Shown here: positions 24,230 through 33,157 of the stretch, piece by piece
Layout: the number at the start of each line of letters is the position of its first letter
Numbering within the stretch: position 1 is the stretch's first letter
Source of the DNA: Synechococcus sp. BIOS-E4-1
GTDB lineage: Bacteria; Cyanobacteriota; Cyanobacteriia; PCC-6307; Cyanobiaceae
DNA length: 64,000 nt
Assembly: GCF_014279995.1 (NCBI RefSeq)
Contig: NZ_CP047935.1
Coordinates: 1,571,494 to 1,635,493 of the forward strand
Reading direction: 5' to 3'
Program-made: the position numbers and the translations under genes
Notes under the pieces: generated by a model
Database searches by the model: none
Told to the model about the DNA's origin: nothing
What the model saw: only the letters and a program-made list of their open reading frames with translations

Positions 24230-24459
24230 CATCAATGAAACGTGAGCGTTGTTGGGTCTGGTTTCGCGGTGGTCTGAATCAGAAGTCCCATTGGCAAGGC
24301 GGCTTTTATGCCACCACAGATGAACAGGAGGGTGTTTTGATCCAATATGGCAACTACCGCGATACCAGGGTTCCCGCTTGGCGGGTGACGCAACAAGAAC
24401 CCTCCGATCCACATGCTGCTCCAGAGATTCCTGAGAATGCCGTCTGGAAGATCACCTGA
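24226..24459 (+). CDS. Conserved hypothetical protein, 77 aa
   Basis: This small protein is rich in aromatic residues (RCWVWFRGGLNQKSHWQGGF) and of unknown family. The ATG at 24226 overlaps the upstream stop as ATGA, which is a better start than the ATG at 24199. It is the third gene of the terC operon. Confidence 0.65.
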   Translation: MTSMKRERCWVWFRGGLNQKSHWQGGFYATTDEQEGVLIQYGNYRDTRVPAWRVTQQEPSDPHAAPEIPENAVWKIT

Positions 24460-24540
24460 ATGTGTTCTGCTCAAGCCTTTGCAACAGTCAAAGAGCGGGT
24501 TTTGGCCGCCTCCTAGGGTGAAAGATTCGGCTTCATCACG

Positions 24541-25818
24541 ATCGTCGAGTCCTCTGTCACGGTCAATTCACAGGTCGGTTTCGAAGACCTGGGACTTGGA
24601 GAACCCCTGCTCAAGGCGCTGAGGGAAAAGGGGTACATCCACCCGTCGCCGATTCAGGAACAGGCCATTCCAGCGGTGATCCGTGGTCGCGACGTGATGG
24701 CGGCGGCACAGACTGGTACTGGCAAAACAGCTGGATTCACCTTGCCGATGCTTGAGCGACTTCGACATGGCAGGCGCTCTGGTCGTGGTCAGGTGAGGTC
24801 GCTGGTCTTGACACCGACCCGTGAACTGGCTGCTCAGGTCCATGAGAACGTGCGTGCTTACGGGCATCACCTTCCCTTGCGCAGTGATGTGGTGTTTGGC
24901 GGAGTCAAGATCAATCCGCAGATCGAGCGACTGCAGGGCGGTGTGGATCTGCTGGTGGCGACACCGGGCCGACTGCTTGATCTCCATCAGCAGAGTGTTG
25001 TGCGTTTTGATCAGTTGGAATGTCTCGTGCTGGATGAAGCGGATCGAATGCTTGATATGGGCTTCATCCATGACATCCGCAGATTGATTCGGCTGATGCC
25101 CGAGCATCGACAGACCCTGCTCTTCTCCGCCACGTTCAGCCCACCGATCCGAAAGTTGGCAACCGGATTGCTGCTTCAACCCCTGCAGATTCAGGTCACA
25201 CCGGAAAATCAGACCGCACGTTCCGTTGAGCAGGTCGTTCACCCCTGTGACATGAAACGGAAATCGGAGCTTCTGAGTCATCTGATCAGAAGCGGGAATT
25301 GGCGTCAGGTTTTGGTGTTTTCGCGGACCAAGCATGGAGCCAATCGGGTCGCGGAGAAACTCAGCAAGGAAGGACTGGAAGCGGCCGCGATCCATGGCAA
25401 CAAGAGCCAGGGGGCTCGTACCCGTGCCCTTCAGGGCTTCAAGCAGGGCAGTGTGCGGGTGCTTGTGGCGACCGACATTGCTGCACGGGGAATTGATATC
25501 CAGCAGTTGCCGCACGTGGTCAACCTTGATCTTCCCAACGTGGCGGAGGATTATGTCCATCGCATTGGTCGCACCGGGCGCGCCGGTGAAACCGGTCATG
25601 CCATTTCGCTTGTTGCCGCTGAGGAATCCCTCCTCCTGAAGGCAATTGAGCGACTCACAGGCGAAGCGTTGCGCAAGGAACAGGTGAAGGGATTCGAGCC
25701 AACGATTTTGACGGCACCACCCCTGGACCTTGGCGGTGGTAAACGGCGCAGTCATCAACGCAGCAATCAGCGCACTCGTCACAGCACAACTCCCGAATCA
25801 CGCCAGCGCAGACGCTGA
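24541..25818 (+). CDS. DEAD-box RNA helicase, start unresolved
   Basis: This ATP-dependent RNA helicase has all core motifs: Q motif ([27 protein letters not shown]), [43 protein letters not shown] and HRIGRTGR, with a short basic tail. The Q motif lies upstream of the first GTG (24676), yet no ATG, GTG or TTG is in frame between TAG 24514 and that point. A GTG at 24518 opens a different frame ([16 protein letters not shown]) that resembles a normal Ser-rich N-terminus. A frameshift or rare start (for example ATC 24541) is likely. Confidence 0.9.
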   Translation: MVESSVTVNSQVGFEDLGLGEPLLKALREKGYIHPSPIQEQAIPAVIRGRDVMAAAQTGTGKTAGFTLPMLERLRHGRRSGRGQVRSLVLTPTRELAAQVHENVRAYGHHLPLRSDVVFGGVKINPQIERLQGGVDLLVATPGRLLDLHQQSVVRFDQLECLVLDEADRMLDMGFIHDIRRLIRLMPEHRQTLLFSATFSPPIRKLATGLLLQPLQIQVTPENQTARSVEQVVHPCDMKRKSELLSHLIRSGNWRQVLVFSRTKHGANRVAEKLSKEGLEAAAIHGNKSQGARTRALQGFKQGSVRVLVATDIAARGIDIQQLPHVVNLDLPNVAEDYVHRIGRTGRAGETGHAISLVAAEESLLLKAIERLTGEALRKEQVKGFEPTILTAPPLDLGGGKRRSHQRSNQRTRHSTTPESRQRRR

Positions 25819-25843
25819 ACAGTGCCATGGGAGCGATCGATCG

Positions 25844-26857
25844 TCAGACGAGCGTGTCGCCCGCAATGGCCTGCAATTGCTGAACGAGAGCCCGACCATT
25901 GCTCCGACTCTTCCCTTCCAGTTGTGCTTCACGAATCAGCAGCGGACAACCCGAACTGCTGACCACCAAACCCTGCTCATTGCTGTCCAGAACAGTTCCA
26001 GCCTGATGTTGACCGGTGGGCCAGCGGCCAAGCAACTGTTGTGCGCCGGGGCTGAGCTCGTCTCGAAGCCTTTCGATCAGCGGTTCAGAGGCCAGCAGTT
26101 TCAGTCTCTTTCCCTTCCAGAAGGTCATTGCACCTGGATACAGGCCCATCACTTTGCGATGGATTGCCAATGCTGAAGCGGACCAGTCGACCTGGTAGTC
26201 ACTCTTGACGAGCATCCGCGCGTAGCTGACGTCAGGTGTCTGGCAGCGCAGGCCCAACCTGCGATGTCGCTCCTGTTCCGTCCCGGGTCCTGCGGCCTCA
26301 ATCCGTGGGATCGCCTCCACCATCAGCTGAGCTGTGAGTTGGCTCAGTCGTGCTCCGAGTTGATGCGCGTTCTCAAGCAATCCGATATCGAGCTTTCGTT
26401 CCATGAGGACTGGACCGGTGTCCAGTCCTTCCTCCATCGCCATCACACCTACTCCGGTCTGAACATCACCCTCAAGGATGGACCATTGAATTGGGCCAGC
26501 TCCCCTCCACCTGGGCAGCAGTGAGCCATGGCCGTTCCAGCAGCCGAGAGGTGGCTGAGTCAACACTTCGGTGGGCAGTATCTGTCCGAACGCCACCACG
26601 ACAGAAAGATCAGCTCCGAGATCAGCAAGCTCTTGTTGACAGGCATGATCACGGCGAATTTTTTCCGGGGTGTAAACCTTCAGCCCGAGTTCCAGAGCCC
26701 GTGCTTTCACAGCTGATGCCATCAGTTGTTTACCGCGCCCTCGACGACGATCAGGCTGAGTGACAACTCCGACAATCTGATGGCCTGCCTTGTCCAGTGC
26801 ATCCAGTGTGGGGACAGCATAAAGGGGAGTTCCCCAGAACAGGATTTTCACGACCAA
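25844..26857 (-). CDS. fmt: Methionyl-tRNA formyltransferase
   Basis: This enzyme of about 337 residues formylates initiator Met-tRNA using 10-formyltetrahydrofolate. It shows ILFWGTPLYAVPTLDAL at the N-terminus, the catalytic block NGHGSLLPRWRGAGPIQW and GVGVMAMEEGLDTGPVL. TTG at 26857 or GTG at 26851 may be the start. It lies 18 bases downstream of tldE on the same strand. Confidence 0.95.
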   Translation of the reverse strand: MVVKILFWGTPLYAVPTLDALDKAGHQIVGVVTQPDRRRGRGKQLMASAVKARALELGLKVYTPEKIRRDHACQQELADLGADLSVVVAFGQILPTEVLTQPPLGCWNGHGSLLPRWRGAGPIQWSILEGDVQTGVGVMAMEEGLDTGPVLMERKLDIGLLENAHQLGARLSQLTAQLMVEAIPRIEAAGPGTEQERHRRLGLRCQTPDVSYARMLVKSDYQVDWSASALAIHRKVMGLYPGAMTFWKGKRLKLLASEPLIERLRDELSPGAQQLLGRWPTGQHQAGTVLDSNEQGLVVSSSGCPLLIREAQLEGKSRSNGRALVQQLQAIAGDTLV

Positions 26858-26875
26858 TGAATCAGCCGTGACTGG

Positions 26876-28249
26876 TCAGGCTTCACCGGTGATCGCCAAA
26901 CCATCAACCCATACGTAGGGACTGACACCTTCATGGGTGATAACGGATTCAGGTTCAAGATGCACGATCGAACGTAAGAGTTCGCGGATGTCTCCAGCCA
27001 CAGTTGCTGCTTCAACGGAAATGCGCTCGCCACCTTTGACAAGCCAACCGTCGAATGGCAGGGAGAACGCTCCTTGACTGGCTTTCACACCGGCATGAAG
27101 GGCACTGAGACTTTCAATCAATACGAAGCTGTCAGGAGTGGTGGTGTGGTCAAGATGGTCGGCTCCTGTGCTCATCGACGGAGTGCGACTGACTTCAAAC
27201 CAGTCGGGACCGACAGACACCTTGGCACCCATCCCCGCATGACCTGTTGGCTTCACTCCGAAATGCCGTGCAGTGGCTTCCGAATGTAGAAAGTTTTCCA
27301 GGCATCCCTCGCGAATCAAGGGAAGGGCTCGAGTTGGCGTTCCTTCTCCATCGAAGGGCATCGCTCCGACATGGGCAGGATGCAGACCGTTATCGGTGAG
27401 ATTGAAGAAAGGAACAGCTAGTTGATCACCTATCGAGTCGGCTTTGCTGAGACTCACACCATCGAGAACGGCACGGGCGTTGAGCATGCTGCTGAATGAA
27501 CCAATCAGATCAAGAAAGGCCTCAGGCGTGAAACACACGAGGTAACGACCGGTGTCGATCGGCTGATAGTTGAGATGGCTGATGGTGCGTTCTGCCGCTT
27601 CATTGATGCACCCCTCCAGATCAAGATCGCGGCTGCCAAGGGCTATTCGGACTGCTCCACCGCTGCGTGGTTTGCGACCGCTTTCCTCAGCGCGAGCCAT
27701 CAGGAAAATGCTCGCCTGAGTGCGCTGAGCCTGTCGCAAGGCACCTTCACTGTTCAGGTAAATGCGTTCACTACTGCCCTCGTTCATGGCGTTGTAGGGG
27801 AGCGTGCCGATCGCCGGATGACGATCCAGCAGTTGTTTTTCAGCATCCAGAAGTTGAATCAGAAGACTCTGAATACCCTGAGCATCCTGAAGCGGGCGGT
27901 GCAGATCCGGCTCAGGTGCAGTGGCGAGAGGGGAAAACCCAGGAACATCATCTGGATTCCCAAAACCACTTGCCTGGTAAGCACCCATCAGCGCTTTTTC
28001 CAGCCCCGAATCGGAAAGATCAGAGGTACTTGTGATGCCAACCAACCCCTGTTGATTCCACACTCGAATGGTGATCGAACTGCGTTGTGAAGCTTTCAGC
28101 TGCTTGGCCTCACCACGGTCAACCTGTACAGAGGCGCTGCTGCTGCGACTGGCGCCCAGGTCCCATCTCGCAATTCCTTCACGGCTGGCCAGCGATTGGA
28201 GTTGATCCTGAAGTGACCTGACGTTGAGTGGTGCATTGGCCATGATCAA
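26876..28249 (-). CDS. tldE: TldE/PmbA-family protein
   Basis: This 457-residue protein is the non-catalytic-looking partner of TldD. TldD/E heterodimers are zinc proteases that unfold and cut peptides, known from microcin B17 leader removal and CcdA decay. It contains GGAVRIALGSRDLDLEGC, MPFDGEGTPTRALPLI and a C-terminal GGERISVEAATVAGDI. Its start overlaps the tldD stop by four bases. Confidence 0.9.
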   Translation of the reverse strand: MIMANAPLNVRSLQDQLQSLASREGIARWDLGASRSSSASVQVDRGEAKQLKASQRSSITIRVWNQQGLVGITSTSDLSDSGLEKALMGAYQASGFGNPDDVPGFSPLATAPEPDLHRPLQDAQGIQSLLIQLLDAEKQLLDRHPAIGTLPYNAMNEGSSERIYLNSEGALRQAQRTQASIFLMARAEESGRKPRSGGAVRIALGSRDLDLEGCINEAAERTISHLNYQPIDTGRYLVCFTPEAFLDLIGSFSSMLNARAVLDGVSLSKADSIGDQLAVPFFNLTDNGLHPAHVGAMPFDGEGTPTRALPLIREGCLENFLHSEATARHFGVKPTGHAGMGAKVSVGPDWFEVSRTPSMSTGADHLDHTTTPDSFVLIESLSALHAGVKASQGAFSLPFDGWLVKGGERISVEAATVAGDIRELLRSIVHLEPESVITHEGVSPYVWVDGLAITGEA

Positions 28250-29694
28250 CGACCTCCCACGGTGATTGAATCCACTTTCACGTGGGGCTGACCCACAGTC
28301 ACAAACACGCTGCCACTGACCGATCCGCAGTACCCGGCCGCCAGCTCAAGGTCATCAGCACACATCGAGATTCTGGGCATGACTTCCTTGGCATCGCCGA
28401 TCAGCGTGGCGCCTTTGACCGGTTGGCCAAGCTCACCGTTTTTGATCAGGTATCCCTCTTCCACAGAGAAATTGAACTGACCGGTCGCACCTACGCTGCC
28501 CGCCCCCATGGACTTGCAGTACAGGCCATGGTCAACGGAACTGATCAGATCATCAATACTGTGAGGGCCTGCGGCGATGTAGGTGTTGCGCATGCGGCTT
28601 GCAGCAGCAAAACCATGACTCTGTCGACGACCGCTGCCAGTACGGGCATGCCCTGTACGCATTTCACCGGCTCGATCACTGAGGAAACATTGCAGGATTC
28701 CGTTCTCAATCAGGACGGTTTTCTGCGGCTCCATGCCTTCGTCATCCATGGAGATGGATCCAAAAGCACCACCACTCATGCCTTCATCGATTGCGGTGAC
28801 GGCTGAATGGGCAATGCTTTCACCGATGCTGTTAGCAAAAGGTGTAGAGCCACGTTCCACCTGAGTGGTTTCAAGCAGGTGACCGCAAGCTTCATGGAAG
28901 ATCACACCACCGAAGCGGTTGGCCAACACCACGGGCATCTGGCCACCGTCGACGTAATCAGCCCGAAGCATCTTGACTGCACTGTCGCAAACCTCCTGAG
29001 CCGAGGCATCAACGTTCCAGTTGCACAAATCATCAGGACGATCGGTGCTTCCATAACGACGGGCAATGCTGGAGCGATGTTCACCATCGGCAGCCAGCAC
29101 ACTCAGGCCACTGGACTGATGCAGCCTGATGTCACGGGCAAACGTTCCATCGCTGGCTGCCACAAGAACCTCCTGCCAGTCGCGAGCGAAGCTGCCCCGA
29201 CGCACGTCGAGATGCTGCCCACGCTTCTCCAGACAATCGGTGCCCTCCAGCAGTCGCTGAGTGATCGTGAGCAGGTCAGGAGTTCTGCCCAGCCAATTGT
29301 TTTTTGAGGACCCGTAGTCACGAAGTGGACCGAGCCCGTCAAATCCGCCAGAGCTCGCAAGCGTGGAAGTATCGAGCTGGAGCATGGCCAGAGCCTGCTG
29401 AAGAGCGTCTTCCAGCCCTTGATCACTGAGATCATTCGTACTCACGAAACCGTCTCTACCGGACCGAAACACGCGGATTCCAGCTCCCATGCCGAATGAC
29501 GGACTCACGCTTGTGATCTTGTCCTGTTCGGCTAAGACACCGAGATGATCCGTACGTTCAAGAAACACTTCAACCAGATCTGCTCCGGCACTGACACCGA
29601 TATTCAGCAAAGAATCGAGGCGCTGACGCCATGGATGGTGGCCTGGGTCCAGATCATTGAACCCAGCCAGAGACTTTTGAAGAGTTGACTGCAT
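28246..29694 (-). CDS. tldD: TldD zinc peptidase
   Basis: This 482-residue catalytic subunit has the metal-binding HEACGH (H-E-x3-H) at residues 267-272 in GGVIFHEACGHLLE, followed by the glycine-rich block GSISMDDEGMEPQKTVLIENG. It is expected to act with TldE on unfolded or leader-bearing peptides. It overlaps acsF upstream by one base and tldE downstream by four. A role in prochlorosin maturation is only a speculation; the two loci are 18 kb apart. Confidence 0.93.
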   Translation of the reverse strand: MQSTLQKSLAGFNDLDPGHHPWRQRLDSLLNIGVSAGADLVEVFLERTDHLGVLAEQDKITSVSPSFGMGAGIRVFRSGRDGFVSTNDLSDQGLEDALQQALAMLQLDTSTLASSGGFDGLGPLRDYGSSKNNWLGRTPDLLTITQRLLEGTDCLEKRGQHLDVRRGSFARDWQEVLVAASDGTFARDIRLHQSSGLSVLAADGEHRSSIARRYGSTDRPDDLCNWNVDASAQEVCDSAVKMLRADYVDGGQMPVVLANRFGGVIFHEACGHLLETTQVERGSTPFANSIGESIAHSAVTAIDEGMSGGAFGSISMDDEGMEPQKTVLIENGILQCFLSDRAGEMRTGHARTGSGRRQSHGFAAASRMRNTYIAAGPHSIDDLISSVDHGLYCKSMGAGSVGATGQFNFSVEEGYLIKNGELGQPVKGATLIGDAKEVMPRISMCADDLELAAGYCGSVSGSVFVTVGQPHVKVDSITVGGR

Positions 29695-30785
29695 CAGCGA
29701 ACACTGGGCTGATAGTTTTCGCTGCGAATAGGTGACATCAAGAAGAGAGATGCCATCTGTGCACCGTTAGCGATCCAGTGTGGAAGTTTACGCACAAACT
29801 TAAGAGGTTTTGAAGCCGAACTCTGATCGACAGATTCCAAAGACTCGTTGTTGACGATAATTTTTTCCAGGCGTTCGTAGAAACGGGGATTCTTCACATC
29901 AAGAACCACCGGGAACACCCGAGCGGATGTTTCGTTGGTTTTGTCAATGACCATTCGGTCATATTCACGTGCATCTAGACCAAGGGCCTCATAAAACTCC
30001 TTACGAGCCACATCTCTGACATACATCGTGGCAAAGACGGCCAGTAGAAAAAAGCGACACCACAGTCGAGCGCGAAGACCACGGACGGTTTCCGGTTGCG
30101 ATTTCATGAGGGCATCAAAGAAATCGCCATGGCGGTTTTCATCTTGACACCAGTTTTCAAAAAAGTTGAAAATAGGGAATATTTTGCTCTCAGGATTTTT
30201 TTCAAGATGCCTGAAAATAGCAATGTAGCGCCAATAACCAATTTTTTCAGAGAGATAAGTCGCGTAGAAAATGAATTTTGGCTTGAAGAAGGTGTATTTC
30301 TTATTTGCAGTAAGGAACCCCAGATCCAATTGGAGTCCAAAATCACTCATGGATTTGTTGAGGAAGCCAGCATGTCTGGCTTCATCCCTGGCCATATGCG
30401 CAAAGCATTCAGCAAGCAGGGGATTCTTTGCCTTGATACGACGGCTCAGCTCCTTGTAAAGAAGAAAACCTGAAAATTCAGAAGTACAACTCTGTTCAAG
30501 GAACTCGATGAACACGCGACGCGTCTCCGGGTCGAGTTTGTCTGCTGCACCGTCGAATTCCTCGTTGCGAACAAAGTGGTGACGGTTGTAATCCTTGCGA
30601 AATTCTTCGCAGATTGCTTCGAGCTCAGCCTCATTGGGCCTGAGATCCATCTCCGCCATGGCTTCAAAGTCCGTTGTGTAGAAGCGCGGAGTGAGGATTG
30701 TGTCCTTGACCGGATCTTTTACAGAGACTCCGGAGCCCCCGGATTTTGCGTCATTCACAGCGGTGGGAGGCACCATCAGATCCAA
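29694..30785 (-). CDS. acsF: Mg-protoporphyrin IX monomethyl ester cyclase (aerobic, di-iron)
   Basis: This 363-residue di-iron oxygenase forms the isocyclic ring of chlorophyll. The iron-binding motifs are [11 protein letters not shown] and [14 protein letters not shown], with [21 protein letters not shown] upstream. It is full length. A start at the fourth codon ([12 protein letters not shown]) is also possible. It leads the acsF-tldD-tldE row. Its known partner Ycf54 is encoded at 21934-22254. Confidence 0.97.
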   Translation of the reverse strand: MDLMVPPTAVNDAKSGGSGVSVKDPVKDTILTPRFYTTDFEAMAEMDLRPNEAELEAICEEFRKDYNRHHFVRNEEFDGAADKLDPETRRVFIEFLEQSCTSEFSGFLLYKELSRRIKAKNPLLAECFAHMARDEARHAGFLNKSMSDFGLQLDLGFLTANKKYTFFKPKFIFYATYLSEKIGYWRYIAIFRHLEKNPESKIFPIFNFFENWCQDENRHGDFFDALMKSQPETVRGLRARLWCRFFLLAVFATMYVRDVARKEFYEALGLDAREYDRMVIDKTNETSARVFPVVLDVKNPRFYERLEKIIVNNESLESVDQSSASKPLKFVRKLPHWIANGAQMASLFLMSPIRSENYQPSVR

Positions 30786-30848
30786 CGTGTGTTTCCTGCA
30801 TCGTAAATGCAGTCCAGACTCAGCTGGGGCTAGGTGTAACCCATTGGT

Positions 30849-31994
30849 TCAGTTGCCCCCGAACCACTTCTGGCCATTGAGACGTTGAAGCAATCGGGAT
30901 TCAAGCAGGGCCTGGTTGATGCGTTTCTCATCAATCAGGAATGATTCCAGCAGGCTTGGATCTGAACCGGATTCAGCAAGGGCAATCGTTTTGCCAGACG
31001 TGATCGAATCGGATTCGAAGCAGAGCCAGAACCGTCGCCCTGCGGGCAATTCAGCTTGAACCATCCAACAAAGACCACCCACAACCGGTCGTTCTCCCTC
31101 AACCAGCAGGAGACTGATCGGCGCTTGCTCGCGTTCTGTCAAGGATTTGGTCAGTGATGGCAGCAGATCCTCTTGAATGAAGCTGGCAAAGGGCTTGTCC
31201 TCTGGTTTGGGCTTTGGAGCAGGTTTTGCGGGTTTGACCGGTTTGTCCGCACTGTCTGGTTTGGAAGGTTTGGCTGTTTTGTCAGTTGCATCAGCCTTCG
31301 TGGCCTTGTCGGCAGCTGCATCAGGACTGGCCTTGTCAGCTTTGACGGCGGCAGTCTTCTGCTGCACTGGGTCTGACTTCTCTGCTCTATCCGGTTTGGA
31401 AGCTGTTTCAGTCTTGGCGGGCTTATCGGCTGGTGCTGCAGCTGCTTCGACGTTCTCCGCCGTTTCTGACTTGGATGCTGCTTCGCTCTTGACGGGCTTA
31501 GCTGCTGCTGCCGCAGGCTCGATGTTCTCCGCCTTTTCTGGTTTGGATGCCGCTTCGCTTTTGAGGAGCTTGTCGGTTGCAGCCGCAGGCTCGATTTTCT
31601 TCGCCGTTTCTGATTTTTCCCCTGCGTCGGTCTTGTCGAACTTGACCGCTTCTGTCACAGGCTCGACGTTCTCTGCTGTTTCTGCTTTCGCCGCTGCTTC
31701 GTTCTTGACGGGCTTGTCCGTTGCTGCCGCAGGCTCGATTTTCTTCGCCGTTTCTGATTTTTCCCCTGCGTCGGTCTTGTCGGACTTGTCCGCTTCTGTC
31801 ACGGGCTCAACGTTCTCTGCTGTTTCTGCTTTCGCCGCTTTTTCGCTCTTGGCGGGCTTGTCCGATGCTGCCGCAGGTTCGGTCTTGTCTGAGGAGACAG
31901 TCGCGTCGGCTTGCGCTGAACCTTCAGCACCTGCAGCCGATGCCGGCACTTCAGGCGTTTCGGGCTTGGCAGGAGTGACGGGGGTTTCGCTCAA
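30849..31994 (-). CDS. DUF2996 protein with expanded Lys/Ala/Glu repeat region
   Basis: The last 120 or so residues (FASFIQEDLLPSLTKSLTE to INQALLESRLLQRLNGQKWFGGN) match DUF2996, a cyanobacterial domain linked to thylakoid or photosystem biogenesis. Ahead of it lie about 260 residues of low-complexity K, A, E, P and D sequence. This includes a nearly exact 48-residue repeat (from residues 54 and 102; 144 bp), further degenerate units and short KPxKSEAA blocks. The tail is probably disordered. The DUF is normally a protein of about 130-160 residues, so the extension is unusual. Confidence 0.85.
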   Translation of the reverse strand: MSETPVTPAKPETPEVPASAAGAEGSAQADATVSSDKTEPAAASDKPAKSEKAAKAETAENVEPVTEADKSDKTDAGEKSETAKKIEPAAATDKPVKNEAAAKAETAENVEPVTEAVKFDKTDAGEKSETAKKIEPAAATDKLLKSEAASKPEKAENIEPAAAAAKPVKSEAASKSETAENVEAAAAPADKPAKTETASKPDRAEKSDPVQQKTAAVKADKASPDAAADKATKADATDKTAKPSKPDSADKPVKPAKPAPKPKPEDKPFASFIQEDLLPSLTKSLTEREQAPISLLLVEGERPVVGGLCWMVQAELPAGRRFWLCFESDSITSGKTIALAESGSDPSLLESFLIDEKRINQALLESRLLQRLNGQKWFGGN

Positions 31995-32048
31995 CGGACA
32001 TCAATCGTTCGCGGGACTGTAGACAGCCCAGGGCACTTCTCACCAGCT

Positions 32049-32552
32049 TCACCAATCTGCCGGAAGCGGCTGATCCCAATCATCAGCGACTGTTGTTGAG
32101 GTCTGAGCAGGATCGGAGACAGCCCGCTCCTTCAGATCCGACTGAGCAACGCTGTCCTTCGTCGTTCGGCCCGTCCGAATCACCCTGAAGGGAACAGAGA
32201 CGGTGGGCGCAGGTTCTCGCAGGTCTCTCTCTGGCCAGGGCATCGTTGCTGCTGCAGCGCCAGCACGCTCACTGTCAAGCTCTGGGGATTCTTCCTGCCA
32301 TGAATATGGTCGTCGAACCTCCCGTTGAAGTGTTTGTTGAGTTGACGATCCGGCCGCCAGGACAGCACCAGATCCGAGGACGGCTCCAGATGTGGCGGCC
32401 ACAGCCATCCATACGCCAAGGGGAAGTCTGGGTAGTTCCCAGGTGAGGATGCGAAGACTGCCTGTCTTTCCGAGGTTGAGACCGCCGACAAGCAAGGTGA
32501 GCAGTAGCGGTAAAAGAGAAGGGATCAGTAACAGGCGTTGTAGAGGGGTCAT
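32049..32552 (-). CDS. Membrane-anchored hypothetical protein
   Basis: This protein of about 167 residues has two N-terminal membrane helices (LLLIPSLLPLLLTLLVGGL and a second near residues 45-65) and a hydrophilic, probably disordered tail. The ATG 32552 overlaps the ubiX stop (ATGA). The function is unknown. Confidence 0.65.
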   Translation of the reverse strand: MTPLQRLLLIPSLLPLLLTLLVGGLNLGKTGSLRILTWELPRLPLGVWMAVAATSGAVLGSGAVLAAGSSTQQTLQREVRRPYSWQEESPELDSERAGAAAATMPWPERDLREPAPTVSVPFRVIRTGRTTKDSVAQSDLKERAVSDPAQTSTTVADDWDQPLPADW

Positions 32553-33157
32553 GACTGGGGTCCCTGCCAACGCTTCTGATCCGTAAGCGTTTCCCCTAAC
32601 GCGTCAAGGAGCCTCATCACCAGAAAATCGAGCATGTCGTCGATGCTTTCAGGCTGGGTGTACCAGGCCGGTATCGGCGGAGCAATTTTTGCTCCTGCTT
32701 CCGCAAGGGTGGTGAGGTTACGCAGATGCAGCAGGTTCCAGGGCATTTCCCTCGGTGCAATCACCAGAGGACGCCCTTCCTTGAGATGGACATCAGCACA
32801 GCGCTCGAGCAGGTCACCTCCGAGTCCAGCCGCCAGACGACCAACTGTTCCCATGGAACAGGGCACAACAAGCATGCCTTTGGTGGGAACGCTGCCACTG
32901 GCGACAACAGCTGACTGATCGTCCCAGCGATGACAGATGAGTTGACCTTCCTTGACCCCAAGTCGATCACGCCAGAAGCGTTCCTGAAGTCTGGGATCCA
33001 CAGGAACAGAGATGGATCGTTCCGCTCGCCAGACTCCATGGGCGCCACGACTGACAATCACATGCACACTCAGATCACGGCGCAACATCGACTGCAATGT
33101 GCGTTCAGCCAGCTGTTGAGCGGAGGCCCCGCTGATGCCGATCACATAGGGAATCAT
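32549..33157 (-). CDS. ubiX: Flavin prenyltransferase UbiX
   Basis: This 202-residue enzyme prenylates FMN to make the cofactor of UbiD-type decarboxylases. It has the N-terminal IGISGASAQQLAERTLQ, PCSMGTVGRLAAGLGGDLLERCADV and RPLVIAPREMPWN motifs. It is full length. Its start overlaps the stop of the upstream RNB-like gene by four bases. Confidence 0.93.
   Translation of the reverse strand: MIPYVIGISGASAQQLAERTLQSMLRRDLSVHVIVSRGAHGVWRAERSISVPVDPRLQERFWRDRLGVKEGQLICHRWDDQSAVVASGSVPTKGMLVVPCSMGTVGRLAAGLGGDLLERCADVHLKEGRPLVIAPREMPWNLLHLRNLTTLAEAGAKIAPPIPAWYTQPESIDDMLDFLVMRLLDALGETLTDQKRWQGPQS

Noticed and set aside
24568-25782. A 404-codon open frame antisense to the DEAD-box helicase
   Set aside because: It mirrors the helicase over its whole length, shows no domain and has compositional bias expected of a shadow frame.
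31177-32022. A 281-codon Ala/Ser/Leu-rich frame on the + strand
   Set aside because: It is the complement of the Lys/Ala/Glu repeat region of the DUF2996 gene; the low complexity of the real gene keeps the opposite frame open.
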